The notes under the pieces are model-generated. The model did no database searches. It was not told the DNA's origin and worked only from the letters and a program-made list of their open reading frames with translations. A stretch of 64,000 bases of DNA from Rhodobacteraceae bacterium 63075 (GTDB lineage: Bacteria; Pseudomonadota; Alphaproteobacteria; Rhodobacterales; Rhodobacteraceae): assembly GCA_003417655.1 (NCBI GenBank), contig QVMW01000003.1:62001-126000 (forward strand). Direction: 5' to 3'. Below are positions 53,841 to 62,490 of this stretch, one piece after another. The position numbers were made by a program, and so were the translations under genes. Each line of letters begins with the position of its first letter. Position 1 is the stretch's first letter.

Positions 53841-54319
53841 TCGTAGAGGACAGCGCCGCCTTTGCCGCCGCCCTGCCGCCTATCGGCGCGCTCATGGGGC
53901 TTGATCTCGGCGAGCGGACCATCGGCCTTGCCGTCTCCGACAGCTTTCGCGGCACGGCCACGCCGCTCGAGACGATCCGGCGCAAGAAGTTCACCGCCGA
54001 TGCAAACCGCATGCTCGAGCTGGCCGCCGAGCGGCAGATCGCCGGGTTCGTGCTCGGCCTGCCGCGCAACATGGACGGCAGCGAAGGGCCCCGCTGCCAG
54101 AGCACCCGCGCTTTCGCGCGCAACCTTGCCCGCCTGACGGACGCGCCGATCACCTTCTGGGACGAGCGCCTCTCTACGGTGGCCGCCGAGCGCGCGCTGC
54201 TGGAGGCGGATACGTCGCGAAAACGTCGCGCAGAGGTGATCGACCATGTCGCCGCCTCCTATATCCTGCAAGGCATGCTGGACCGGCTGGCCCATCTGAA
54301 AGGTGCGCAAGATGAGTGA
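53837..54319 (+). CDS. ruvX: Holliday junction resolvase-like RuvX/YqgF
   Basis: 160 aa RNase H-fold protein. Motifs: [48 protein letters not shown] and the C-terminal [10 protein letters not shown], all with the acidic residues expected at the active site. Family members process Holliday junctions or pre-16S rRNA. GTG 53837 overlaps the ccmI stop and is the only start giving the full domain. It overlaps the DUF1289 gene by 8 bp. Confidence 0.93.
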   Translation: MIVEDSAAFAAALPPIGALMGLDLGERTIGLAVSDSFRGTATPLETIRRKKFTADANRMLELAAERQIAGFVLGLPRNMDGSEGPRCQSTRAFARNLARLTDAPITFWDERLSTVAAERALLEADTSRKRRAEVIDHVAASYILQGMLDRLAHLKGAQDE

Positions 54320-54554
54320 CGAGACATCAGACGTCTGGAGACGCGACGAGATCGAAAGCCCCTGCGTGCAGGTCTGCGTCGTCCACCCCGAAACCCGGCT
54401 CTGCACCGGCTGCGCCCGCTCGATCGACGAGATCGCGCGCTGGTCGCGCATGGGCGCGGAGGAGCGCAGCGCCGTCATCGCCGAGCTGCCCGCGCGCAGC
54501 CCCGTGCCCAAAACCCGCCGCGGCGGGCGCGCCGCGCGGCTCGCGCGCGGATAG
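54312..54554 (+). CDS. DUF1289-family small Cys protein
   Basis: 80 aa. [30 protein letters not shown] has four Cys in the CxxxC and CxxC spacing of DUF1289, a possible metal site. The C-terminal third is basic ([14 protein letters not shown]). AAAGGTG at 54298-54304 supports ATG 54312, inside the end of ruvX, so ccmI-ruvX-DUF1289 is one translationally linked unit. The function is unknown. Confidence 0.88.
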   Translation: MSDETSDVWRRDEIESPCVQVCVVHPETRLCTGCARSIDEIARWSRMGAEERSAVIAELPARSPVPKTRRGGRAARLARG

Positions 54555-54564
54555 GCCGAAGCGC

Positions 54565-56316
54565 TCAGCGCAGGGCGGCCAGCACATCCTGGAAATAGAC
54601 CCGCAGCGCGGCGGCAAGCGCCTCAGCCTCGTCGCTCTCCAGCCCGTCGAGCCGCTCCAGAACCGGCACGATGACCTCGGGATCATGCCAGATCGGCGCG
54701 TGGCGGGTCAGCACCCAGCGCCCGACGAAATCGAGCACCACGGCCTCGGGAACATCCGGGTTGCCGATGATCGCCATGATGGCCCGGTCGGCGAGGTCCT
54801 GCGCGTTTGTCTTGCTCACATAGCCGGTGCCCAGCTCTGACAGCTTTAACTGCGCCAAAGTCTCGCCCATCCAGATGTCGCGGTAGCCGGGGCTGAGCCG
54901 CGTGGCCAGGTCCGACTCCGGCGGGATCGGTTGGAACAGCTCGGCCAGAAGCGCGTAGGGATCATCGGGCTCGAAGCGGAAGATCATCTCCGTCAGGCGT
55001 TGAGGCACCCCCGGCGTATCGCCCAGCAAGAGCGCCCGGAGCCGGTCCGGATCGCGCCCCATGGCGCGCAGCAGCGGTGCGAGGTCCTCATCCTTGCGGA
55101 GCTTCCTGATCATCGCAACGGCGCGGTGGCGCGTCTCCAGCTCGGTGAATGACACCTCCACCAGCCGCTGCATCAGCGCAGGCTCCTCACGCGCAAGCAC
55201 CATCAGAAGCCCGCCGTCAATCCGGATATGCGCCCGATAAAGCTGAACGATCAGGTCGATCCGCTCAGGTATCGCAACGCGGTTTTCAAGTTGCCGGGTG
55301 AATTCCTCGTATACCTGCCGCGCATGGAACGTGTAGCTCGCACTGCCCGACACTCTGGGAAGCCCGCTCCGCTCGGGATCTTTCAGCATCTCCACGATCA
55401 CCGCATCCAGAGCCTCCGGCGCATTGAACACATCGCCGGCCTCCCCCTCCGAAGGCGCCTCGGGCGCGCCGATCAGCGCCAGCGCGCGCAGCTCATCCTC
55501 GAGCGCCCGCGCAGGGTCCGCCTCGATCCGCGCATGCGGCGCGCGGACGAACTCGCTCCGGGCGCGCGACATCGGCGCAACGTCGATCCCTGTCAGGTTC
55601 ATCCTGAGAGGCACGACCGCCAGCGAGACCTGCAAGGAGAGATTGCGCGCCAGCACCGCGCCGCCCTGCCCCCGATAGACAAGATACCCGCGCACCGCGT
55701 CGATCTTCCAGGGCGACAGGGGCGCGCTCCTCCAACGCTCGGGGACATATCCCGAGTCGGGATCGAACGCGCCCGGGCGCTCCACGATCACGTCGGCCAC
55801 CCGGCCATGATCGACATCTTCAAGATACATCACGCCGTTCTTGCGTATGAAGAGCCGCGTATAGCCGCGCATCCGCAGGCGCAGCCAGTCAAGCTCGGAA
55901 TTGCGCAGGAGCGCCCGAACGGTCGGATCTTCGACCTCCTGCATCGTCCGCGGCAGCTCCGCCACCTCCAGCTCGACCGATCTCGCCTCTGCCGGGCCCT
56001 GCGCAGCTTGCGCCTCGCCCAGCAAAGCCGCGCCGTTGTGGCGCGGCCCCGGAACCCAGCTTTCGAAGCTCATGAGCGCAGCGACGGTCATCAGCGCGAC
56101 GGCCAGGCCGAACTGCCAGCGCAGGGTGGCGGCCAGGACCGTGGGCAGGAAGACGGTCAGCCATAATGTCGCGTTGAGCACCGCCAGCCCCAGAAGCCAG
56201 CTCAGGCCGAACGTCACGACAGTGAGCGCGCCCAGAACGCTCGGCACCTGCAAGACGAGAACCGAGACAACGCCCAGCACGGTCAGGGCGACATAGGCTA
56301 TGGCAAAATAGAACAT
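54565..56316 (-). CDS. Large membrane-anchored protein of unknown function
   Basis: 583 aa. Three or four N-terminal hydrophobic segments (residues 1 to about 90) are followed by a long soluble part of about 490 residues rich in Leu, Glu and Arg, with helical repeats in the C-terminal half. ATG 56316 with AGCAGG upstream is preferred over a GTG three codons earlier. No family recognised. Its upstream region carries the second copy of the compound GTTAAC/TGTAC element. Convergent with DUF1289 (10 bp apart). Confidence 0.78.
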   Translation of the reverse strand: MFYFAIAYVALTVLGVVSVLVLQVPSVLGALTVVTFGLSWLLGLAVLNATLWLTVFLPTVLAATLRWQFGLAVALMTVAALMSFESWVPGPRHNGAALLGEAQAAQGPAEARSVELEVAELPRTMQEVEDPTVRALLRNSELDWLRLRMRGYTRLFIRKNGVMYLEDVDHGRVADVIVERPGAFDPDSGYVPERWRSAPLSPWKIDAVRGYLVYRGQGGAVLARNLSLQVSLAVVPLRMNLTGIDVAPMSRARSEFVRAPHARIEADPARALEDELRALALIGAPEAPSEGEAGDVFNAPEALDAVIVEMLKDPERSGLPRVSGSASYTFHARQVYEEFTRQLENRVAIPERIDLIVQLYRAHIRIDGGLLMVLAREEPALMQRLVEVSFTELETRHRAVAMIRKLRKDEDLAPLLRAMGRDPDRLRALLLGDTPGVPQRLTEMIFRFEPDDPYALLAELFQPIPPESDLATRLSPGYRDIWMGETLAQLKLSELGTGYVSKTNAQDLADRAIMAIIGNPDVPEAVVLDFVGRWVLTRHAPIWHDPEVIVPVLERLDGLESDEAEALAAALRVYFQDVLAALR

Positions 56317-56460
56317 GAAATGCACCTGCTATGAAAAAACTGCCATCCGGTTTCTGGCCGGGTTCTTGGGCAGAATTATGAACCGGGCGGGTCTTTTCTT
56401 GTCGCGATACTCGCGTATCGGTGCCCCCGTGCGATCCCGTGAGCCGTCGAAGGGCCGCCC

Positions 56461-56595
56461 GTTAACCCTTTCAAGCTGTTAACCAAATCACCGTTAACAC
56501 ATGCCGGAGCACCGCGCGCTGTACTAGAGGGGTGTACTAGGGGGTGTACAGGTTGGCACCCCCTTGTTGCTGGGGTTAACGCCGCATCGGTAAAC
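56461..56595. promoter_or_regulatory. Compound repeat: GTTAAC boxes plus TGTAC array, second copy
   Basis: In the gene-free stretch 56317-56611: GTTAAC at 56461, 56478 and 56493 (last two 15 bp apart). Then an array TGTACTAG (56520), TGTACTAG (56533), TGTACA (56545) with G-runs between (12-13 bp period). Then GTTAAC at 56575 and GTAAAC at 56590, again 15 bp apart. Same parts and same orientation relative to the minus-strand gene as at 6022-6107; here the gene start is 56316. Confidence 0.6.
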
Positions 56596-56611
56596 GCAGC
56601 GCGCGCGCCGC

Positions 56612-57367
56612 TCAGGGCGCGTTCAGCCAGCGCGCCCGGTCCGGCAGCTCGGGACGGAAATAGGCGATCATGCGCCCCTCCGGCCCGGCCTGTGCACCCT
56701 CTTCCCAAGGGGCCACACCATGCAGGGCAAAACGGTGCACCAGATAGGCTTCACCGGGTGAGGCACGCAGCTCAACCCGCTGGCATGTCTCGAAAATCTC
56801 GGCGCGCGTTGCCTTGTAGACATCCGTGAGATCGACCTCGTGCCAGCGCGCGGCGGGCCTGTCGGCGAAGGCCTCGCGAAGCATCTTCTGAAAGATGAGA
56901 TGGCTGCCTTCCCAGACGACCATCGGGCTCTGCGCGCTCTGCGTTAAGGGGATGCCAAGGATGTAGCCGTGATACTCCTCCATGAACCTGCGCCGCTCCG
57001 CACTCGGCCTCAGCCCGTCCAGATGCGCCGCATCACGCTTCTGGCGAAAGCGGAAGGCCGCCTCGCCCTCGCCCTTGCGCGGGCGCGGGTAGCCCGCGTA
57101 GATCACCGAGAGCTGCGCGCGGTGAAGGGCGAGCGGCCCGAAGAGCGCTTCGGTGGCGTCCCTCGCCGCGCCCCGGAGCGGGACATGATCAACCGCGCCT
57201 GCCGCGTCATTGGGCAGCGCATCGACGCCGACGAACCACGTGCCTTCGCACTGGTGCCACTGCGCGAACTCCGGGGCCGCGACGGCCTCGCGGCCCCGCC
57301 TGAGCGCGGCGGCTGCCCAATCCGCAACCGCCTGCTCGAACGGGAACAGCTTCCACCCTTTATCCAT
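56612..57367 (-). CDS. Putative Fe(II)/2-oxoglutarate-dependent oxygenase (phytanoyl-CoA dioxygenase-like)
   Basis: 251 aa. A possible metal site is His/Asp in DAAHLDGL (about residue 116) with the distal His in LVHRFALHGVAPW and Arg in RMIAYFRP, the arrangement of phytanoyl-CoA-dioxygenase-type enzymes. EEYHGYILGIPL and SPMVVWEGSHLIF also fit that fold. It begins 6 bp after the stop of the TauE/SafE gene, so both are co-transcribed. The substrate is unknown; an exported acid or sulfonate is a guess from the neighbour. Confidence 0.65.
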   Translation of the reverse strand: MDKGWKLFPFEQAVADWAAAALRRGREAVAAPEFAQWHQCEGTWFVGVDALPNDAAGAVDHVPLRGAARDATEALFGPLALHRAQLSVIYAGYPRPRKGEGEAAFRFRQKRDAAHLDGLRPSAERRRFMEEYHGYILGIPLTQSAQSPMVVWEGSHLIFQKMLREAFADRPAARWHEVDLTDVYKATRAEIFETCQRVELRASPGEAYLVHRFALHGVAPWEEGAQAGPEGRMIAYFRPELPDRARWLNAP

Positions 57368-57373
57368 ATTATG

Positions 57374-58192
57374 TCAATATCCCAATGCTTTACGAAGCAT
57401 ATTTAATGCTACCAGAGTCAGGAAAACGGCGAAGACGCGCTTGAGCGGTTTCGGGTCCATGGCATGGGCGAGCTTTACGCCGTAAGGTGTTGTAATCAAA
57501 GTCGTTGCAATGACGATCAGGAAGGCGATCAGGTTGACCGCGCCAAAGGTATAGGGCGGCGCATCCACGACATCGAGAAACAGGAAACCGATCACCGCAG
57601 GCACCGCGATGATCACGCCGAAGCCCGCCGCCGTCGCCACGGCGCGGTGAATGGGCGTGTTGTAAAGGCTCATGAGCGGCACGCCGAAAGAGCCCCCGCC
57701 GATCCCCATCAGCACCGAAGCAAAGCCCACCAGAGGCGAGAGCACAGCCCGCCGCAGCCCCTTGGGCATCTCCTGTCCGAGCCGCCACTCGCTGCGCCCC
57801 AGCCCCATGTAAAGGCCGATCACGATGCCCAGAATGCCGAAGACGCCCTGCAGGGTGACCGAGCGGAGCGAGGCCGCCGTGAGCACACCCAGCGCCGCAC
57901 CGATGGCGATCCCGAGCGCCCAGCTGCGCAGGATCGTCCACTCCACCGCTCCCTTCTTGTTATGACTCAGCACGGAGCGCACCGAGGTGACCACGATCGT
58001 CGCCAGAGAGGTGGCCAGACAGACCTGCATGAGCTGCGGACCGTCATAGCCAAGCGTCTGGAATGCATAGAAAAATGCAGGCACAAGGACGATCCCACCG
58101 CCCACGCCCAGAAGCCCCGCGAGCACGCCCGCGAAAGCGCCGATCGCGATGAGCATGATCAGCATCTGAATGAGTAGGCCCGTCTCCGGCAT
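57374..58192 (-). CDS. TauE/SafE-family anion exporter
   Basis: 272 aa with about eight membrane segments and two family repeats: FAGVLAGLLGVGGGIVLVP and VGFASVLMGIGGGSFGVPL. Members move sulfite, sulfoacetate or other organic anions. It lies 33 bp downstream of dusA and 6 bp upstream of the putative 2-oxoglutarate oxygenase on the same strand. Confidence 0.9.
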   Translation of the reverse strand: MPETGLLIQMLIMLIAIGAFAGVLAGLLGVGGGIVLVPAFFYAFQTLGYDGPQLMQVCLATSLATIVVTSVRSVLSHNKKGAVEWTILRSWALGIAIGAALGVLTAASLRSVTLQGVFGILGIVIGLYMGLGRSEWRLGQEMPKGLRRAVLSPLVGFASVLMGIGGGSFGVPLMSLYNTPIHRAVATAAGFGVIIAVPAVIGFLFLDVVDAPPYTFGAVNLIAFLIVIATTLITTPYGVKLAHAMDPKPLKRVFAVFLTLVALNMLRKALGY

Positions 58193-58225
58193 TGCGCTTT
58201 TCCTTCGCCAATGCGGCTCAGAGTG

Positions 58226-59227
58226 TCAGCCTTCCCGCGCGAGAGCAAGCCCTTCGAGGGCCGCCAGCGCCTCCTCGATGAGCTCCGGCCCGGCCCCGGG
58301 GAGATGCGCCTTTTCCGACAGGAGCCGCCGCCACTGCCGGGCGCCCGACCGCCCGGCGAAGAGCCCCAGCATATGGCGGGTGATCTGCCCCAGCTTGCCG
58401 CCGCTGGCCAGGTGATCCTCGATATAGGGCAGCATGGCGCGCGCGGCCTCCTCCGGCCCTCCGAGCGGGTCCGGCTTGCCGAAGATGCGGCTGTCCGCGT
58501 TACCCAGCACGTCCCAAGGCCGGTGGTAAGCCGCCCGCCCGATCATCACCCCGTCGAGCCCCTTTGCCAGCTCCGCCTCGGCCGTCTCCAGCGTCTCGAT
58601 GCCGCCGTTGAGCGAGATATGCAGGCCTGCAAACCGCGCCTTCATCTCTTCAACCAGTGGATAATCAAGCGGCGGTATATCCCTGTTTTCCTTCGGAGAA
58701 AGCCCTTCGAGCCAGGCCTTGCGCGCATGGATCGTGAAGCGCCGGACGCCGGCCGCGCGCACCGTTTCGATAAATTCGGGCAAGACATCGCGCGGCTCCT
58801 GCGCATCCACGCCGATCCGGCACTTGACCGTCACGGGCACATCCACCGCAGCGATCATCTCGGCGCAGCATTCCGCCACCAGCGGCGCATCCTTCATCAG
58901 AACCGCGCCGAAGGTGCCCGACTGGACACGGTCCGAGGGGCAGCCGACATTGAGGTTGATCTCGTCATAGCCCGCCGCCGCCCCGAGCTGCGCCGCCACC
59001 GCCAGCTCGGCCGGATCGGAGCCACCGAGCTGCAAGGCGACCGGATGTTCCTCCGCGTTGTAATCCAGCAAATGCAGCGCCTGCCCCCGCACCAGCGCCG
59101 GCGCAGTCACCATCTCGGTGTAAAGCAGCGCCTCGCGGCTGATGAGCCTGTGCAAATAGCGGCAATGACGGTCAGTCCAGTCCATCATCGGGGCACAGGA
59201 TAGTCTAGCGTGTTGATTTATTCGCAT
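58226..59227 (-). CDS. dusA: tRNA-dihydrouridine synthase A
   Basis: 333 aa flavoenzyme that reduces uridines in the tRNA D-loop. LSCAPMMDWTDRHCRYLHRL opens the TIM barrel; the active Cys is in NLNVGCPSDRVQSG, and HARKAWLEGLSPKENR and NGGIETLE are family motifs. The start is ATG 59227 with only a weak site (GAAGAT). The 5' end of dusA is a known integration site for mobile elements; a broken integrase lies just beyond it, so the first ten residues may have been replaced by insertion. Confidence 0.94.
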   Translation of the reverse strand: MRINQHARLSCAPMMDWTDRHCRYLHRLISREALLYTEMVTAPALVRGQALHLLDYNAEEHPVALQLGGSDPAELAVAAQLGAAAGYDEINLNVGCPSDRVQSGTFGAVLMKDAPLVAECCAEMIAAVDVPVTVKCRIGVDAQEPRDVLPEFIETVRAAGVRRFTIHARKAWLEGLSPKENRDIPPLDYPLVEEMKARFAGLHISLNGGIETLETAEAELAKGLDGVMIGRAAYHRPWDVLGNADSRIFGKPDPLGGPEEAARAMLPYIEDHLASGGKLGQITRHMLGLFAGRSGARQWRRLLSEKAHLPGAGPELIEEALAALEGLALAREG

Positions 59228-59338
59228 TTTTTGTGTATCTTCAAACTGTTGGCGGCGGATGCTGCTACGCTGCACTACGCCCCAATATCCCCGAATTTGC
59301 CCCTCTACGACGACTCATTGCACACAGCGCACACGAAA

Positions 59339-59721
59339 ATGGCCTCCATCACCAAGCTCCCCTCCGGTGCCCACCAGGTCCTGATCAGACGGAAGGGCCG
59401 CTACGCGAGCGAGACCCGCGACGACGCCCATCGTTGGGCCCGCCAGGCGGAGACCCAGGTCGATCAGGGGTTGGTGCCGAACAAGTCGTCCGTCTCCCGC
59501 CTGACCACCTTCGGCGATCTCATCGACCTCCTGATAGTCGATATGTGCGAGGGAGGCAAACCGCCGCGTCGCGCGCAAAGGCTGCCACGCTCACGGCGCT
59601 CAAGCGCGTTCTTGGATAGGAACGGGTCAGGCACCTCGATCGGCAGAAGCTGATCGACCACGGCAAGATTCTTGCAGACCAGGGTGAACCGCCCCGGTTC
59701 TCCGGGAGGCTCCAAATCTAG
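59339..59721 (+). pseudogene. Phage/ICE tyrosine integrase remnant at dusA
   Basis: The frame from ATG 59339 gives MASITKLPSGAHQVLIRRKG and RYASETRDDAHRWARQAE, the N-terminal arm-binding domain of phage integrases, then a core-binding-domain start (FGDLIDLLIVDM). A frameshift near 59570-59578 moves the continuation (AKAATLTALKRVLG) to another frame, TAG at 59617 interrupts it, and RVRHLDRQKLIDHGKILAD runs on to 59721. The catalytic domain is missing. It faces away from dusA, 112 bp from its start, as in dusA-integrated elements. Confidence 0.85.
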
Positions 59722-59766
59722 GAAGGACTGGAATCATGTGCGATTTCAGTACTGAACGACACCGGA

Positions 59767-60510
59767 TCAGAACTCTTTGGCCGACGAGACCAACGGTCGC
59801 CCCGCATCATCCCAATCCGACCATCCCGGGAAGCTAAGTCCATCCTCTTCGGTCAAGCCCAGAAGCCTTTCTTCCCAGTCATCGAGCGCATCGGCCAGTC
59901 GGCGCTCGACCGTGTGCTGATCCTCATAGGAATACCCGTATCCCTGAACGCCATAAGTCCAGAACGGTTTCAAAACCTCGAAACCAAGGTAGTGAAGAGA
60001 ATAGTGCAATGGCCATAGCATGGTTTTCGGATCCCCACCCCGAGCACCAGGACCGAAAGCTTCCTCAGGCGCGCCTGTCGTCACGGACAGCAGAGCTTTC
60101 CTGCCTGTGAAGTAACCTTCGTCATAGCGCATGCGGCTCGTATACACCCCCCCGCTTGGGAAGGTTCGGTCGAACCAGCCTTTCAACATGGCGGGCGGCG
60201 CATGCCACCAGAGAGGAAACTGCAGGATCACCAGATCAGCATTCTGAAGATTGTTGATTTCGGCGATGACATCGGCGGGCGTCGTCCCGTTTTTCCAAGC
60301 TTGTCTTTGCTGATCCAAAGGAACAAAGGTCTCGGGATTTTTTCGGGCCGGGTAATGCCGATCGTGTTCGACCGGATCGAACCCCGATGCATATAAATCG
60401 TTGAAGGTGCAGGTCTTCCCAGTCGAGTGGAAATGACTCAAAGCCCGTTTGGCCATGCTGCCGTTAAATGAAGTTGGCTCCGGATGGGCGAGAACGATAT
60501 GGGCATTCAT
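59767..60510 (-). CDS. NAD(P)H:quinone oxidoreductase, flavodoxin-2 fold
   Basis: 247 aa. The family signature is LQFPLWWHAPPAMLKGWFDR followed by SGGVYTSRMRYDEG. The N-terminal MNAHIVLAHPEPTSFNGSMA binds the flavin phosphate. Similar to NQO1/KefF-type two-electron quinone reductases that use FAD or FMN. It lies 20 bp downstream of the racemase-like gene and shares its direction, in the accessory region beyond dusA. Confidence 0.88.
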   Translation of the reverse strand: MNAHIVLAHPEPTSFNGSMAKRALSHFHSTGKTCTFNDLYASGFDPVEHDRHYPARKNPETFVPLDQQRQAWKNGTTPADVIAEINNLQNADLVILQFPLWWHAPPAMLKGWFDRTFPSGGVYTSRMRYDEGYFTGRKALLSVTTGAPEEAFGPGARGGDPKTMLWPLHYSLHYLGFEVLKPFWTYGVQGYGYSYEDQHTVERRLADALDDWEERLLGLTEEDGLSFPGWSDWDDAGRPLVSSAKEF

Positions 60511-60530
60511 TTCCTACTCCAAGGATTTGG

Positions 60531-61259
60531 TTATAAGTCACCCGTGTCAGGTGGGGCCGACGCGAAGGTGGTGAGCCGCATAAGATTTGCTTTGTCTGCG
60601 GCAACTTCCAAAAAAGCGTCAACGTGCAGACGAACGGCATCTATTGTCGGGTAGCCAGGATCCCCAGTTTCAAAAACGAGGCCAAGGTCCGTTCCGGCCA
60701 GCAAGATCGCATCGGCCTGCTGCGCCTGCATCATCTCTGACCCAGCCGTGATTAAAAGGTCGGCCTGGTCGGTCGTACACGCGCCTTTCGTTGCGATCTC
60801 CATATACGTCCGCCCGATGCCTTCCGGGTCTTCGCCCGGAACCACGGTTTCTACCTCATGCAAAAGCCCAAACAGCCGGGATTTCAAAACCGAAGGGCTG
60901 CCCAGCAGACCGAGTCGGGCGATCCCGTGTTGCGCGCAATAGGTATTGATTGCGTCTGTTGCACTCAGGATCGGTAGTTGCGACACAGCTTGCAACATGG
61001 GCATACAAAAATGGCCGGTCAGGGCCGTGATCCCGACGATATCGCAGCCAGCACCCTTCAAGGACCTGATATGAGCCGCGAAGACTTCGGTCTGGGCATC
61101 GCTGTCCAGACGACCGGCATTTTCGGTCAGCGTCTTCATATCGGCATGCTGGATCGTCAACTGCAACGGCACATCGGCTTGCCCGAATACATGGACCAAA
61201 CGCTGGTAATAGGCCACCGTGGCTGCTGGGCCGATACCACCGATCAGTCCAATATGCAT
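60531..61259 (-). CDS. Asp/Glu racemase-superfamily protein lacking both catalytic cysteines
   Basis: 242 aa. The N-terminus MHIGLIGGIGPAATVAYYQR is typical of aspartate racemases. Yet the first active-site motif (usually PCNTAH) reads TALTGH at residues 78-83, and the second (usually GCTE) reads AGTD. Neither cysteine is present, so racemase activity is doubtful; a decarboxylase or isomerase role, or binding only, is possible. It is placed between the quinone reductase and the GlxA-type regulator, all on the minus strand. Confidence 0.82.
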   Translation of the reverse strand: MHIGLIGGIGPAATVAYYQRLVHVFGQADVPLQLTIQHADMKTLTENAGRLDSDAQTEVFAAHIRSLKGAGCDIVGITALTGHFCMPMLQAVSQLPILSATDAINTYCAQHGIARLGLLGSPSVLKSRLFGLLHEVETVVPGEDPEGIGRTYMEIATKGACTTDQADLLITAGSEMMQAQQADAILLAGTDLGLVFETGDPGYPTIDAVRLHVDAFLEVAADKANLMRLTTFASAPPDTGDL

Positions 61260-61291
61260 GTGACACCCCCTCTATTCACGTCGGTATCCCA

Positions 61292-62293
61292 TCAAAGCTG
61301 CCGAAACCGGGCGCGGTAGGTCGACGGAGGCACACCCACTATACGGCGAAATGCGCTACGAAAGGATTCGGGCGACGTGTAGCCCACAGCTTGCCCTACC
61401 TCAGACAACGGCATTTGCGTGCTTTCCAGGATTTCCCGTGCCAATCGCATGCGCTCCGCCGCGATCCATGTTTTGGGTGACACCCCGACCTCTTCCTGAA
61501 ATCGGCGCAAGAAGGTCCGTTCGCTCATCGCCGCCTCGCGGGAGAATTCCGCCACTGAGATCGGCCTGTGCAATTGGCTCCGCGCCCAGTCCATCGCACC
61601 TGCGAGCGTTCTGCCTGTATGAGACGGAATTGGGTTAGCCACAAATTGGCGTTGCCCGCCGTCACGGTGTGGAGGAATGACCATGCGGCGTGCAACGGCA
61701 TTGGCGATCCGCGTCCCGAAATCCCGCCTCACAAGATGAAGACAGGCGTCGATCCCCGACGCACCGCCCGCAGATGTGATGATGTTGCCCTCGTCGACAT
61801 AAAGGACATCGTCTTCAGTGCGGATATCTGGGAATTGCGCTTTCAGATCGGCGAGGTCGGCCCAGTGGGTGGTGGCGCGTCGTCCATCAAGCAGACCCGC
61901 ATGGGCGAGGACGAAGGCACCATCGCAGATCGACACGAAGATGGCTCCACGCGCGGCGGCGCGGCGAAGTTCGGACAACAAGCGCTTTGGCGGGCGTTCG
62001 CCGTTGGACCGCCAGGCGGGTATCAGGATGATCCGGGCTTGCCGCAGTTCGGCCATCCCCGCAGTTGCCGAGATGCGCATGCCGCCGAAGGCACTGACAC
62101 TCCGACCTTCGGCGGATACGATCGACACCTCATAGCCCGGGTACCCGTCGTCGGGCAAAGCGCGCCCAAAGACCTCGAGCGCCACGCCCAAGCTGAACGC
62201 TCCGATCTGGTCGTAGATGATCACGGCAACGCGGCCGGGAAACGTGCCGGTTTGCGCGTCGGTTTCTATTTGCAGCTCTGCGTTCATGGGCAT
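61292..62293 (-). CDS. GlxA-family AraC-type transcriptional regulator
   Basis: 333 aa. The N-terminal DJ-1/PfpI-like domain (VAVIIYDQIGAFSLGVALEV and SICDGAFVLAHAGLLDGRRA) is fused to a C-terminal AraC DNA-binding domain (ISVAEFSREAAMSERTFLRR and LSEVGQAVGYTSPESFRSAF). ATG 62293 or 62287 may start it. Divergent from the LysE gene with operator-like repeats between; it probably controls the LysE operon and its own operon. Confidence 0.92.
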   Translation of the reverse strand: MPMNAELQIETDAQTGTFPGRVAVIIYDQIGAFSLGVALEVFGRALPDDGYPGYEVSIVSAEGRSVSAFGGMRISATAGMAELRQARIILIPAWRSNGERPPKRLLSELRRAAARGAIFVSICDGAFVLAHAGLLDGRRATTHWADLADLKAQFPDIRTEDDVLYVDEGNIITSAGGASGIDACLHLVRRDFGTRIANAVARRMVIPPHRDGGQRQFVANPIPSHTGRTLAGAMDWARSQLHRPISVAEFSREAAMSERTFLRRFQEEVGVSPKTWIAAERMRLAREILESTQMPLSEVGQAVGYTSPESFRSAFRRIVGVPPSTYRARFRQL

Positions 62294-62324
62294 GGGTATG
62301 ATCCGGAAATGGGAGGCTCACCAG

Positions 62325-62428
62325 TGGCGTTTTAGCCAAGGTGCGGTAATTTTCCGCCATTTTACCGTTGCGAAGGCCAGAAGGCTATTGTTTGGCGGTT
62401 TCCCACCAATCTTTGGCATTTTCGCCAA
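62325..62428. promoter_or_regulatory. Repeated TGGC-N6-GCCA operator-like sites between glxA-like and lysE-like genes
   Basis: TGGC-GTTTTA-GCCA at 62325-62338 and TTGGC-ATTTTC-GCCAA at 62413-62428 have the same arm sequence and spacer length. A related inverted repeat, GCGG-N7-CCGC, is at 62344-62358. All lie in the 197-bp divergent promoter region, so they are good candidates for binding by the adjacent GlxA-type regulator. Confidence 0.55.
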
Positions 62429-62490
62429 TCACGCCCTTCGCTGCATCCGGGCAAAAAGGAGCAACCAACCAGCCTTGTCATGAGTGTCAC

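Noticed and set aside
59160..59191. Attachment-site copy of the dusA 5' end
   Set aside because: I looked for a second copy of this stretch in 59.7-64 kb and saw none; the other end of the island is probably outside the window.
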